Source: Aestuariispira insulae
GTDB taxonomy: Bacteria; Pseudomonadota; Alphaproteobacteria; UBA8366; Aestuariispiraceae
DNA: 64,000 nucleotides
Assembly (NCBI RefSeq): GCF_003385955.1
Contig: NZ_QRDW01000001.1
Span: 873,854-937,853, forward strand
Direction: 5' to 3'
The notes below the pieces were generated by a model. It searched no databases, had not been told where the DNA came from, and worked only from the letters and a program-made list of their open reading frames with translations. Both the position numbers and the translations under genes were made by a program. Positions 53,479 through 64,000 of the stretch are shown here, in pieces (position 1 is the first letter of the stretch; the number at the start of each line of letters is the position of its first letter).

Positions 53479-55152
53479 ATGGCTTTGAATCTGAGCACGC
53501 CCCAGGCCATCACCGAACTGAAACCACGCATTGTGGTTGTCGGTGTTGGCGGGGCCGGTGGCAACGCAGTAGACAACATGATCCATTCCAATCTGGAAGG
53601 GGTCGAATTTTTCGTGGCCAACACGGATGCACAGGCACTGGAACATAGCAGTGCCGAGCGCAAGATCCAGTTGGGCACCAACATCACCCAGGGGCTGGGT
53701 GCCGGTGCACGTCCGGAAATCGGGCGCGCCGCGGCTGAAGAAGCCCTGGAAGAGGTCATGGCCCAGTTGGACGGTGCCAACATGGTCTTCATTACCGCCG
53801 GCATGGGCGGCGGCACCGGCACCGGTGCGGCCCCTGTGATTGCAGAAGCCGCCCGCAAGGCCGGCATCCTGACGGTCGGTGTTATTACGAAACCGTTCCA
53901 TTTTGAGGGATCCCAGCGCATGCGCCTGGCGGAAGCCGGGATTGAGGAGCTGCAACAGTTCGTCGACACGCTGATCATTATCCCAAACCAGAATCTGTTC
54001 CGGGTGGCCAATGAAAAAACCACTTTTGCAGATGCCTTCAAAATGGCGGATGACGTTCTCCATTCCGGTGTGCGCGGCGTGACCGACCTGATGATCATGC
54101 CGGGTCTCATCAACCTGGACTTTGCCGATATCCGTACCGTTATGGGCGAGATGGGCAAAGCCATGATGGGTACCGGCGAAGCGGAAGGCGAAACCCGCGC
54201 CATCACCGCCGCGGAAGCCGCCATCGCCAACCCGCTGCTGGAAGATGTCACCATGAAGGGCGCCCGTGGCGTCCTGATCAACATCACCGGTGGCGCGGAT
54301 ATGACCCTCTTTGAAGTGGACGAAGCGGCCAACCGCATCCGTGAAGAAGTGGATCAGAATGCCAACATCATCTTCGGTTCCACTTTCGATGAGAATCTGA
54401 ACGGTTCCATGCGGGTTTCCGTTGTGGCCACAGGCATTGAAGCTGAAGTCGGCGTTATGCCGCGCCCGGCCGCCGTTGGCTTCAACCAACCAAAATCCTC
54501 TCCCGTCGTGCAGGCTGCCGTGGAAGCCGCAACCCGCCGGCATGAGGAGGAATCCGCTGCCGAGGTTGCCCTTGACGTGGAAACATCCCTGGAAACCGAT
54601 CAACCGGCCGACGCCGCCCCCCTGGATACAGCGGCTGAATTGAACGAGGAAGCAGCGCAAGACTTCCCGGTGGAAGAAATCGTGGCAGAGGACACCGCCG
54701 CGCCGGTCGAAACAGTGGAAAACACCCTGTTCGACCTCGGCGAACCGACCCCTGCTCCCGAGGCCGCTCCAACCGCGGAAGATACGCGTCCTGCTCCGCG
54801 ACCGGCACCGGTTGCAACCCGGGATGCCTTCATTCCGCCGAGCCCGGTTCAGGCTGCCGAAACCCGTGAATTTGACGGGGAGCAACCCGACCCTTTCGCC
54901 GAAGCTGACTACGCCAATGCCGGTCGTGATCAGGCGCAGCAGAAAGCTCCGAAGCGGTCCAACCTGTTTCGTCGCATGACCGGCCTTGTCAGCGGTCGCG
55001 AGAATATGGGTGGCAAGCCCGAAACAGTCTCCCAGTTCCGCGAGGAGCCGGGCCTGAGCGCGATCCCGCAACCGGAAGAAAAGCCGGCACAAAGCAGTGC
55101 CGATGAAGAAATGTTGGAAATCCCGGCATTCCTTCGCAGACAAGCCAACTAG
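53479..55152 (+). CDS. ftsZ: Cell division GTPase FtsZ
   Basis: A 557-residue tubulin homologue that forms the Z ring. The GTPase domain (about 15-320) has [11 protein letters not shown], the signature GGGTGTG at 110-116, and the synergy loop [20 protein letters not shown]. It is followed by an acidic, Ala/Pro/Glu-rich disordered linker of about 220 residues and the conserved C-terminal peptide [11 protein letters not shown] that binds FtsA and other partners. The length is longer than E. coli FtsZ (383) because of the linker, as in other alphaproteobacteria. GGAGGCG precedes the ATG and a strong terminator follows. Confidence 0.99.
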   Translation: MALNLSTPQAITELKPRIVVVGVGGAGGNAVDNMIHSNLEGVEFFVANTDAQALEHSSAERKIQLGTNITQGLGAGARPEIGRAAAEEALEEVMAQLDGANMVFITAGMGGGTGTGAAPVIAEAARKAGILTVGVITKPFHFEGSQRMRLAEAGIEELQQFVDTLIIIPNQNLFRVANEKTTFADAFKMADDVLHSGVRGVTDLMIMPGLINLDFADIRTVMGEMGKAMMGTGEAEGETRAITAAEAAIANPLLEDVTMKGARGVLINITGGADMTLFEVDEAANRIREEVDQNANIIFGSTFDENLNGSMRVSVVATGIEAEVGVMPRPAAVGFNQPKSSPVVQAAVEAATRRHEEESAAEVALDVETSLETDQPADAAPLDTAAELNEEAAQDFPVEEIVAEDTAAPVETVENTLFDLGEPTPAPEAAPTAEDTRPAPRPAPVATRDAFIPPSPVQAAETREFDGEQPDPFAEADYANAGRDQAQQKAPKRSNLFRRMTGLVSGRENMGGKPETVSQFREEPGLSAIPQPEEKPAQSSADEEMLEIPAFLRRQAN

Positions 55153-55465
55153 GCCCGTCTGAAAGATATCATTGCCAGAGAAACGCAGCCCGCTTTTGCG
55201 GCGGGCTGCGCTTTCTTTTAACTAATTGTAATTTAAAAGAAATTTTTAATGTTTCAATTTGTTACAGCATGCAACATTCCGTAACACTAATTGATTTGAG
55301 AGATTTACCAGCGCTTGCTAGACAAATAGGTATGAAAGAAGGGTTCGTATCCTTCTCATAGAAATGAACAAAGTATCCGGTGGTCTTGTTTTAATAGAGT
55401 GCTTTCCGAGATACCGATAGAAATCATGGCGTAGCGGCTGACTGAAGCTGCAAGGTAGGAAAAGA
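55153..55465. other. Intergenic region between ftsZ and lpxC
   Basis: A 313-bp gap that starts with the ftsZ terminator (55184-55210) and then becomes AT-rich. A possible lpxC promoter is TTGAGA (55296-55301) with TAGACA (55319-55324) after 17 bp. A 6-bp stem AGAAGG/CCTTCT (55337-55342, 55351-55356) lies in the leader. AGGTAGGAAAAG precedes lpxC. No gene is seen. Confidence 0.6.
55184..55210 (+). terminator. Intrinsic terminator of the dcw cluster after ftsZ
   Basis: Perfect 10-bp stem CGCAGCCCGC (55184-55193) / GCGGGCTGCG (55201-55210), 7-nt loop, followed by CTTTCTTTTA. It lies 31 bp after the ftsZ stop. Confidence 0.92.
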
Positions 55466-56437
55466 ATGCTCGACAGCATTAGTGGCAGTGGACAGTTTTC
55501 GGAAGCGATGCAGGCAGATGACGCATTGCCGGTCCTGAACCAGCGCACGCTCAAGAACACCATTCATTGCAACGGCGTCGGCCTGCATAGCGGCAAGAAT
55601 GTCTCGCTGGCCTTGATACCCGCCGCACCGAACAGCGGCATCACCTTCCACCGGACAGACGTCGAAGGCGACAAGGGTATCATCTCCGCCCGCTTTGACA
55701 ATGTAACGGATACACGTCTGTGCACCAAAATTTCCAACGAACATGATGTCTCCGTTGGCACGATCGAACATTTGATGGCGGCCCTGGCCGGTTGCGGCAT
55801 CGACAATCTGGTGATTGAGCTGAACGGACCTGAAGTCCCGGTCATGGATGGCAGTTCCGAACCGTTTGTCTTCCTGATCGAATGCGCCGGTATTGAGGAC
55901 CAGAACGCGCCGCGCATGGCCGTTGCCGTTAAGCGTGAAGTCAGCGTCGATGTGAATGGCGCGACCGCGACTTTGAGCCCGGCCATTGATTTTACCATCG
56001 CCATGTCAATTGATTTTGACAGCAAAGTGATTGGCCGCCAGGAATTGTTCCTGGAAGTTTCGTCCGACAATTTCAGGCACGAAATCAGCCGCGCACGCAC
56101 CTTCGGCTTCATGCATGAAGTCGAGGCTTTGCAGAAAATGGGCCTGGCCCAGGGCGCAAGCTTGGATAATGCTGTTGGCATTTCCGGCGACAAAGTTCTC
56201 AACGACGAGGGCCTGCGCTACGATGACGAGGCTGTTCGTCATAAAGTTCTGGATTGCATCGGAGACCTGGCATTGGCCGGTGCCCCGCTGGCAGGGCATT
56301 ATCGTGGCTGCCGCGCAGGCCATGCCATCAACAACGCACTGCTGCGCGAGCTGTTCTCCAACGATGAAAACTGGGAATTGGTGGAAGTCGCCAAATTGCA
56401 GAAAATGCCGGAATTCGGCATCGCCGCCAGCGCCTGA
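55466..56437 (+). CDS. lpxC: UDP-3-O-acyl-N-acetylglucosamine deacetylase LpxC
   Basis: A 323-residue zinc deacetylase that commits UDP-acyl-GlcNAc to lipid A synthesis. It has the opening RTLKNTIHCNGVGLHSGK, the first zinc-ligand region TIEHLMAALAGCGIDN, the pair HKVLDCIGDLALAG that holds His and Asp ligands, and GHYRGCRAGHAINN with the catalytic His. It shows the organism makes lipopolysaccharide. The ATG follows AGGTAGGAAAAG. Placement after ftsZ is usual; it has its own upstream region and terminator. Confidence 0.98.
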   Translation: MLDSISGSGQFSEAMQADDALPVLNQRTLKNTIHCNGVGLHSGKNVSLALIPAAPNSGITFHRTDVEGDKGIISARFDNVTDTRLCTKISNEHDVSVGTIEHLMAALAGCGIDNLVIELNGPEVPVMDGSSEPFVFLIECAGIEDQNAPRMAVAVKREVSVDVNGATATLSPAIDFTIAMSIDFDSKVIGRQELFLEVSSDNFRHEISRARTFGFMHEVEALQKMGLAQGASLDNAVGISGDKVLNDEGLRYDDEAVRHKVLDCIGDLALAGAPLAGHYRGCRAGHAINNALLRELFSNDENWELVEVAKLQKMPEFGIAASA

Positions 56438-56459
56438 TATTGATCTTCTTGGGTTTAAG

Positions 56460-56486
56460 AAGTCCGCTTTTGGCGGACTTTTTTAT
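56460..56486 (+). terminator. Intrinsic terminator after lpxC
   Basis: Perfect 8-bp stem AAGTCCGC (56460-56467) / GCGGACTT (56473-56480) with loop TTTTG, followed by a T-run to 56484 and ATT. It lies 22 bp after the lpxC stop. Confidence 0.9.
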
Positions 56487-56599
56487 TGCCATTTGCCCCT
56501 CTACTGCCGGAAAGCATGATCTGCCCCTCTTTGCCCCTTGGTTCCCTCCCTTTTTGGGTGCTATAACCTGTCCCCAGATTGGTAATAGTCGGAGTCCCA

Positions 56600-57433
56600 A
56601 TGTCTGTATCAACTGATGCCCTGCGGCGTTCCTTTCGGGGAATCATCTTGGCCGCCGCAGCCATGACGCTTCTTGCTGCCTGCTCGTCCAATGATGAGCC
56701 GGCGCCATATGTCGAGCGTCCCGTTGAAGAGCTCTATAACGAAGCCATGGATCTCTTCGAACAAAAGGAATATTCAGAAGCCGCCACGGCATTCGACGAG
56801 GTTGACCGGCAGCACCCTTATTCCATCTGGGCAACAAAAGCCCAGTTGATGACGGCATATGTGCATTATCTGTCAGACAAATATGACGAGGCCATCATCG
56901 CGCTCGATCGATTTATCGAGCTGCATCCCGGGAACCCCGATACGCCTTATGCCTATTATTTGCGTGCGATTGCCTATTATGAGCAGATCACAGATGTCCA
57001 GCGGGACCAAAAAATCACCCGCTTGGCGCTGAATGCTCTCCAGGATGTAGCCCAACGCTATCCCGACACCACCTATGCCCGCGATGCGCTTTTAAAGATC
57101 GACCTGGCGCGCGACCATCTGGCCGGTAAAGAGATGGCCATTGGCCGGTTCTATTTGAAACGTGGCGAGCATCTGGCGGCCATCAACCGATTCCGCACCG
57201 TGATCCAGAATTATCAGACGACCACCCACGTGCCGGAAGCCCTGCATCGACTGGTGGAATCCTATCTTTCCCTCGGCATTTCGGATGAGGCGCAGATGGC
57301 GGCCGCTGTATTAGGGCATAATTTCCCGGCCAGCCAGTGGTATGCGGATTCCTATCAGCTGTTGGAAGGAAAAGATTTGGCGCCTGAGGAGAATCAGGGT
57401 TGGCTAAGTCAGATGTGGGACTGGGTATTCTAA
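56600..57433 (+). CDS. bamD: Outer membrane assembly lipoprotein BamD
   Basis: A 277-residue lipoprotein. The lipobox LLAAC places the lipidated Cys at position 28. The mature part contains TPR-like repeats (EELYNEAMDLFEQKEYSEAATAFDEVDRQHPYS, then ALDRFIELHPGNPDTPYAYYLRAIAYYEQI), the hallmark of BamD/ComL. It forms the essential core of the BAM complex with BamA, inserting outer membrane proteins. I chose the ATG at 56600 (GGAG upstream); a TTG seven codons earlier is in frame but would spoil the signal peptide start. Confidence 0.96.
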   Translation: MSVSTDALRRSFRGIILAAAAMTLLAACSSNDEPAPYVERPVEELYNEAMDLFEQKEYSEAATAFDEVDRQHPYSIWATKAQLMTAYVHYLSDKYDEAIIALDRFIELHPGNPDTPYAYYLRAIAYYEQITDVQRDQKITRLALNALQDVAQRYPDTTYARDALLKIDLARDHLAGKEMAIGRFYLKRGEHLAAINRFRTVIQNYQTTTHVPEALHRLVESYLSLGISDEAQMAAAVLGHNFPASQWYADSYQLLEGKDLAPEENQGWLSQMWDWVF

Positions 57434-57452
57434 CAGGCGTTCTGGAACTTTC

Positions 57453-59123
57453 ATGCTGACGGATCTGTCCATTCGCGATGTTGTATTGATTGACCGGCTG
57501 GATCTTGATCTCACGCCGGGCCTATCAGTGCTGACGGGTGAGACAGGTGCCGGTAAATCCATCCTGCTGGATGCACTAGGCCTCGCCCTTGGCGCCCGTG
57601 CAGAGGCCCGTCTTGTCCGCCATGGCTGCGACCAGGCGGTTGTCATTGCAAGCTTCGAGATTGCCGATGACCACCCCGCCCATGAGATGCTGCATGAACA
57701 GGGGCTTGAGAGCGATAGCCACCTGATCCTGCGCCGCTTGCTCAGTGCCGACGGCCGAAGCCGCGCCTTTATCAATGATCAACCCGTCGGCGTCACCCTG
57801 CTGCGCCAGTTGGGCGAAACCTTGGTCGAGATTCAAGGCCAGTTCGACCAGCATGGCCTGCTCAACCCCGCCACCCATATCGATGTGCTCGATTCCTATG
57901 CCCAACTGATGCGGGAACGAAAGGCCTGCGGCAATGCTTTCCAGGCCTGGCAAAATGCGGAAACAGCGCTGAAAGATGCGATCCGGGCCGCGGATCAGGC
58001 CAAGGAAGATGAAGAATATTTACGCCACAGCCTGGACGAGCTGGAGAAATTCGGCCCGGATGATAATGAGGAAGACACTCTTTCCGCTGAGCGCAGCCTC
58101 CTGCAAAATGCCGAAAAACTGACCGAAGCCATCAGCACTGCCTTTGACAAGCTGAACGGTGCCAGAGGGGCAGATGACTGCCTGCGCCAGGCGCAAAAAG
58201 CGTTGGAGCGCCTGATCGACAAGGCTGAAGGGCATCTTGACGGGGCCTTGGGGGCACTCGACCGGGCTTCGGTTGAGATCCAGGAGGCCATCTCCCAGTT
58301 GAACAGCGCCGCCAGCGAAGTCAGTGCGAACGATCAGCATCTGGAACATGTGGAAGAACGACTGTTTGCCTTGCGGGATCTCGCGCGCAAACATAACGTC
58401 CATCCCGATGCGCTGCCCGCCCTGATCGAGAAATTCCGTCAGGATATCGCGCTGATCAATGACAGCGAAGAAGCGCTTTTACGCCTTCAGCAGGAGGCAA
58501 AAGCCGCTCGGGAAAACTACATCGCCAAGGCCGAGGCCCTCTCGAAAAAACGCCAAACTGCTGCCAAGCGCCTGAACCAGGCGGTCAATACGGAACTGCC
58601 ACCGCTCAAGATGGACAAGGCCACCTTCATCACCACCGTCCAGCCACTGGAAGACGGCCATTGGAATGCCAATGGCATGGATCAGGTCGCTTTTCAGGTC
58701 ATGACCAACCCCGGCGCACCGGCCGGCCCGCTTTCCAAGATTGCATCGGGCGGCGAGTTAAGCCGTTTCCTGCTGGCCTTGAAAGTATCGCTGGCGGAAA
58801 TCGGATCGGTTCCGACCCTGGTCTTTGATGAAATCGACAGCGGCGTTGGCGGAGCAACCGCCGCCGCCATCGGGGACCGGCTGGGCCGCCTTGCCGGCAA
58901 TGTACAGCTGCTGGTGATCACCCATTCCCCGCAGGTCGCCGCCGCCGGGCGCGATCATTGGAATGTGGCGAAATCCATGAATGGTAAATCCATGGTAACA
59001 TCGGTCAACCGGCTGATGGGGCAGGAACGCCGCGAGGAAGTCGCACGCATGCTGTCCGGCTCGGAGATCACAGAAGAAGCCAGAGCCGCCGCAGATCGTC
59101 TCTTAGGGCCGGTCCCGGCCTGA
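57453..59123 (+). CDS. recN: DNA repair protein RecN
   Basis: A 556-residue SMC-like ATPase used in double-strand break repair. Walker A is GETGAGKS (29-36) near the N terminus, the middle is a long coiled coil (about 150-370), and the C-terminal head has the ABC signature KIASGGELSRFLLALK and Walker B TLVFDEIDSGVGG. It lies 19 bp after bamD and 39 bp before ligA on the same strand. Confidence 0.97.
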   Translation: MLTDLSIRDVVLIDRLDLDLTPGLSVLTGETGAGKSILLDALGLALGARAEARLVRHGCDQAVVIASFEIADDHPAHEMLHEQGLESDSHLILRRLLSADGRSRAFINDQPVGVTLLRQLGETLVEIQGQFDQHGLLNPATHIDVLDSYAQLMRERKACGNAFQAWQNAETALKDAIRAADQAKEDEEYLRHSLDELEKFGPDDNEEDTLSAERSLLQNAEKLTEAISTAFDKLNGARGADDCLRQAQKALERLIDKAEGHLDGALGALDRASVEIQEAISQLNSAASEVSANDQHLEHVEERLFALRDLARKHNVHPDALPALIEKFRQDIALINDSEEALLRLQQEAKAARENYIAKAEALSKKRQTAAKRLNQAVNTELPPLKMDKATFITTVQPLEDGHWNANGMDQVAFQVMTNPGAPAGPLSKIASGGELSRFLLALKVSLAEIGSVPTLVFDEIDSGVGGATAAAIGDRLGRLAGNVQLLVITHSPQVAAAGRDHWNVAKSMNGKSMVTSVNRLMGQERREEVARMLSGSEITEEARAAADRLLGPVPA

Positions 59124-62613
<3,490 letters not shown>

Positions 62614-62629
62614 TCCGCTGGATGCTCGC

Positions 62630-63535
62630 TTAAAAACCGTAGATGGATTTGGCCATCCGGTAGGTGTTCACATAACAGGCGACCGATTGTTCTATCGGGT
62701 CGGCATAACCACCGCCAATCGCTATGCAAACCGGCACGTCTGCTTCCCGGCAAGCCAGCAAAACCATTTGGTCACGGGCCACCAACCCTTCCTCGGTCAA
62801 GGCGAGCCGCCCGAGCCGGTCTTGCGCCAAAGCATCCACCCCGGCCTGGTATAAGACCAGATCCGGTGAAAAACGCATCACACGCGGTAGGTTTTCCTCC
62901 AATATCTGGAGATAGGCATCATCCGCCATGCCATCTTCGAGCGGGATATCAATATCGGAATGCTGTTTGCGGAATGGGAAGTTTTTCTCACCATGCATGG
63001 AAAAAACAAGGGTGCCCGGATTACCTTTCAGGATCGCCGCCGTGCCATCGCCCTGATGTACATCCAGATCGATGACGGCCACCTTGGACACCCCCGGCTG
63101 CTGCAAGGCCCAAAGGGCCGCGACCGCCTGGTCGTTAAAGATGCAATAGCCCGAACCAAAATCCCGATGGGCATGATGGGTGCCGCCAGCCAACTGCCCG
63201 GAAAGGCCGGTTTCAAGCGCGCAGGCGGCCGAGGCCACGGCCCCGCCCATGGTGGCCCGGACACGCCGCACCAGCCCCTCGCTCCAGGGAACACCGATAC
63301 GCCGCATGGCCACTTCATCCAAAGTCCCCTGCTCAAAGGCATCCACATAATCTTGGTCATGGGCGCGCAGAATATCAACCGGATCGGCTTGCGGCGCCGG
63401 CAGCAGTTGTTCCGGGCGCACGATACCGGCCGCCAGCAGACCTTCGTATAACAGGCGGTATTTCCCACCTGGGAAACGGTGTCCCGGCGGCAGGGGGATC
63501 GGATGATTATCGTTATGGAAAAACCGGATCCCCAT
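62630..63535 (-). CDS. Histone-deacetylase-family hydrolase
   Basis: A 301-residue arginase/deacetylase-fold enzyme of the bacterial HDAC-like group (acetoin-utilisation AcuC, acetylpolyamine amidohydrolase). The active-site pair is His120-His121 (GTHHAHRDFGSGYCIFND), and zinc ligands fit Asp158 and His160 (DLDVHQGDGT) with Asp234 (YQAGVDALAQDRLG). It should remove acyl groups from a Lys or polyamine nitrogen; the substrate is unclear. I chose the ATG at 63533-63535 after GGGGGCGG; the longer frame overlaps the upstream peptidase gene. It is convergent with the subtilase, 16 bp apart. Confidence 0.9.
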   Translation of the reverse strand: MGIRFFHNDNHPIPLPPGHRFPGGKYRLLYEGLLAAGIVRPEQLLPAPQADPVDILRAHDQDYVDAFEQGTLDEVAMRRIGVPWSEGLVRRVRATMGGAVASAACALETGLSGQLAGGTHHAHRDFGSGYCIFNDQAVAALWALQQPGVSKVAVIDLDVHQGDGTAAILKGNPGTLVFSMHGEKNFPFRKQHSDIDIPLEDGMADDAYLQILEENLPRVMRFSPDLVLYQAGVDALAQDRLGRLALTEEGLVARDQMVLLACREADVPVCIAIGGGYADPIEQSVACYVNTYRMAKSIYGF

Positions 63536-63549
63536 GAGCCGCCCCCGGA

Positions 63550-64000
63550 TCAGATTGCCGCTGTGGCCTTTTCCAACCACGCCAGCTCATCGCCATCTAC
63601 CAACGGACCGATCTCTTTCAGAACCTTGGCGTGATAGGCATTCAGCCAGTCGCGCTCAGCTTCGCTCAACAGATCCACCTTGATCAGGGAAGGTTCAATG
63701 GGGGCCAGGGTGATGGTTTCAAAACCGAAGACCTTTTTCCCTTCCGGCAGGCCGCCATCCAACTCTGTGACAATCACCAGGTTTTCAATCCGGATGCCAT
63801 AATCCCCGTCTTTATAATATCCAGGTTCGTTGGACAGGATCATGCCCGGACGCAACGGCACCGGATTTCCTGCGGACGCGATGCGTTGCGGACCTTCATG
63901 GACATTCAGATAGCTGCCAACCCCATGGCCGGTGCCATGGTCATAATCCAGGCCCAGCGACCAGAGCGGCGCGCGTGCCAGGGTATCCAGCCGTTGGCCC
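63550..64000 (-). CDS. Xaa-Pro aminopeptidase (M24B), C-terminal part cut by window edge
   Basis: The open frame enters from beyond base 64000 and stops at 63550, leaving about 150 C-terminal residues. The metal-ligand pattern of the M24 family is clear: GLDYDHGTGHGVGSYLNVHEGPQ, then LRPGMILSNEPGYYKDGDYGIRIENLVIV with the Glu ligands. The rest is the C-terminal extension typical of the larger (about 600-residue) Xaa-Pro aminopeptidases. It cleaves N-terminal residues before proline. The HDAC-like gene follows on the same strand after 14 bp. Confidence 0.9.
   Translation of the reverse strand, partial: GQRLDTLARAPLWSLGLDYDHGTGHGVGSYLNVHEGPQRIASAGNPVPLRPGMILSNEPGYYKDGDYGIRIENLVIVTELDGGLPEGKKVFGFETITLAPIEPSLIKVDLLSEAERDWLNAYHAKVLKEIGPLVDGDELAWLEKATAAI

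Noticed and set aside
53464-55143. Open frame of 559 codons antisense to ftsZ
   Set aside because: It mirrors ftsZ almost exactly, a common effect of high-GC codon bias leaving stops out of the antisense frame. It has no recognisable domain, and ftsZ is certain.

Overview
The window looks like chromosomal core genome of a motile, flagellated alphaproteobacterium. The evidence is a MipZ-type division-site ATPase, an alphaproteobacterial division and cell wall (dcw) cluster running mraZ to ftsZ and followed by lpxC, bamD, recN and ligA, a CtrA-type box in front of a chemotaxis operon, and high-GC codon use throughout. I see no insertion sequences, prophage genes, CRISPR arrays, rRNA or tRNA genes.

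Layout. 1-4551 (minus strand): chemotaxis operon STAS protein, cheY, cheA, cheW, MCP (cut by the window edge). 4769-8110 (minus): mipZ and the RNA-binding factor tex. 8243-12054 (plus): helicase hrpB and a Na+/H+ antiporter. 12371-16917 (plus): a periplasmic binding protein overlapping a large hybrid histidine kinase, which suggests a binding-protein-coupled sensor. 16994-29455: metabolic and regulatory genes (hppD with a divergent Lrp-type regulator; CDF transporter and MazG-like protein; hydroxyproline epimerase and MFS transporter; GST with TetR; GntR and XRE-cupin regulators; metZ and a rhodanese; a PAS protein), ending with the first genes of the next block.

27470-36159 (minus): one tight eight-gene operon, neuC-neuB-oxidoreductase-neuA-amidotransferase-hisF-hisH-maf. 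It should make a CMP-activated nonulosonic acid, probably carrying an amidino-type nitrogen modification, and attach it to flagellin. 36160-36681 is a 522-bp divergent regulatory region with several MraZ-box clusters. 36682-55152 (plus): the dcw cluster mraZ, rsmH, ftsL, ftsI, murE, murF, mraY, murD, ftsW, murG, murC, murB, ddl, ftsQ, ftsA, ftsZ, almost every junction overlapping. 55466-62613 (plus): lpxC, bamD, recN, ligA and a secreted subtilase. 62630-64000 (minus): a histone-deacetylase-like hydrolase and the C-terminal end of an Xaa-Pro aminopeptidase.

The most notable non-coding signals are a perfect 12-bp RNA hairpin that buries the ftsA start codon and has the ribosome binding site in its loop, directly after the ftsQ stop; tandem 10-bp-spaced MraZ boxes on both sides of the neuC/mraZ divergent region; a perfect CtrA box before the chemotaxis operon; a perfect 22-bp palindrome between hppD and its regulator; and an operator-like inverted repeat inside the metZ promoter spacer.
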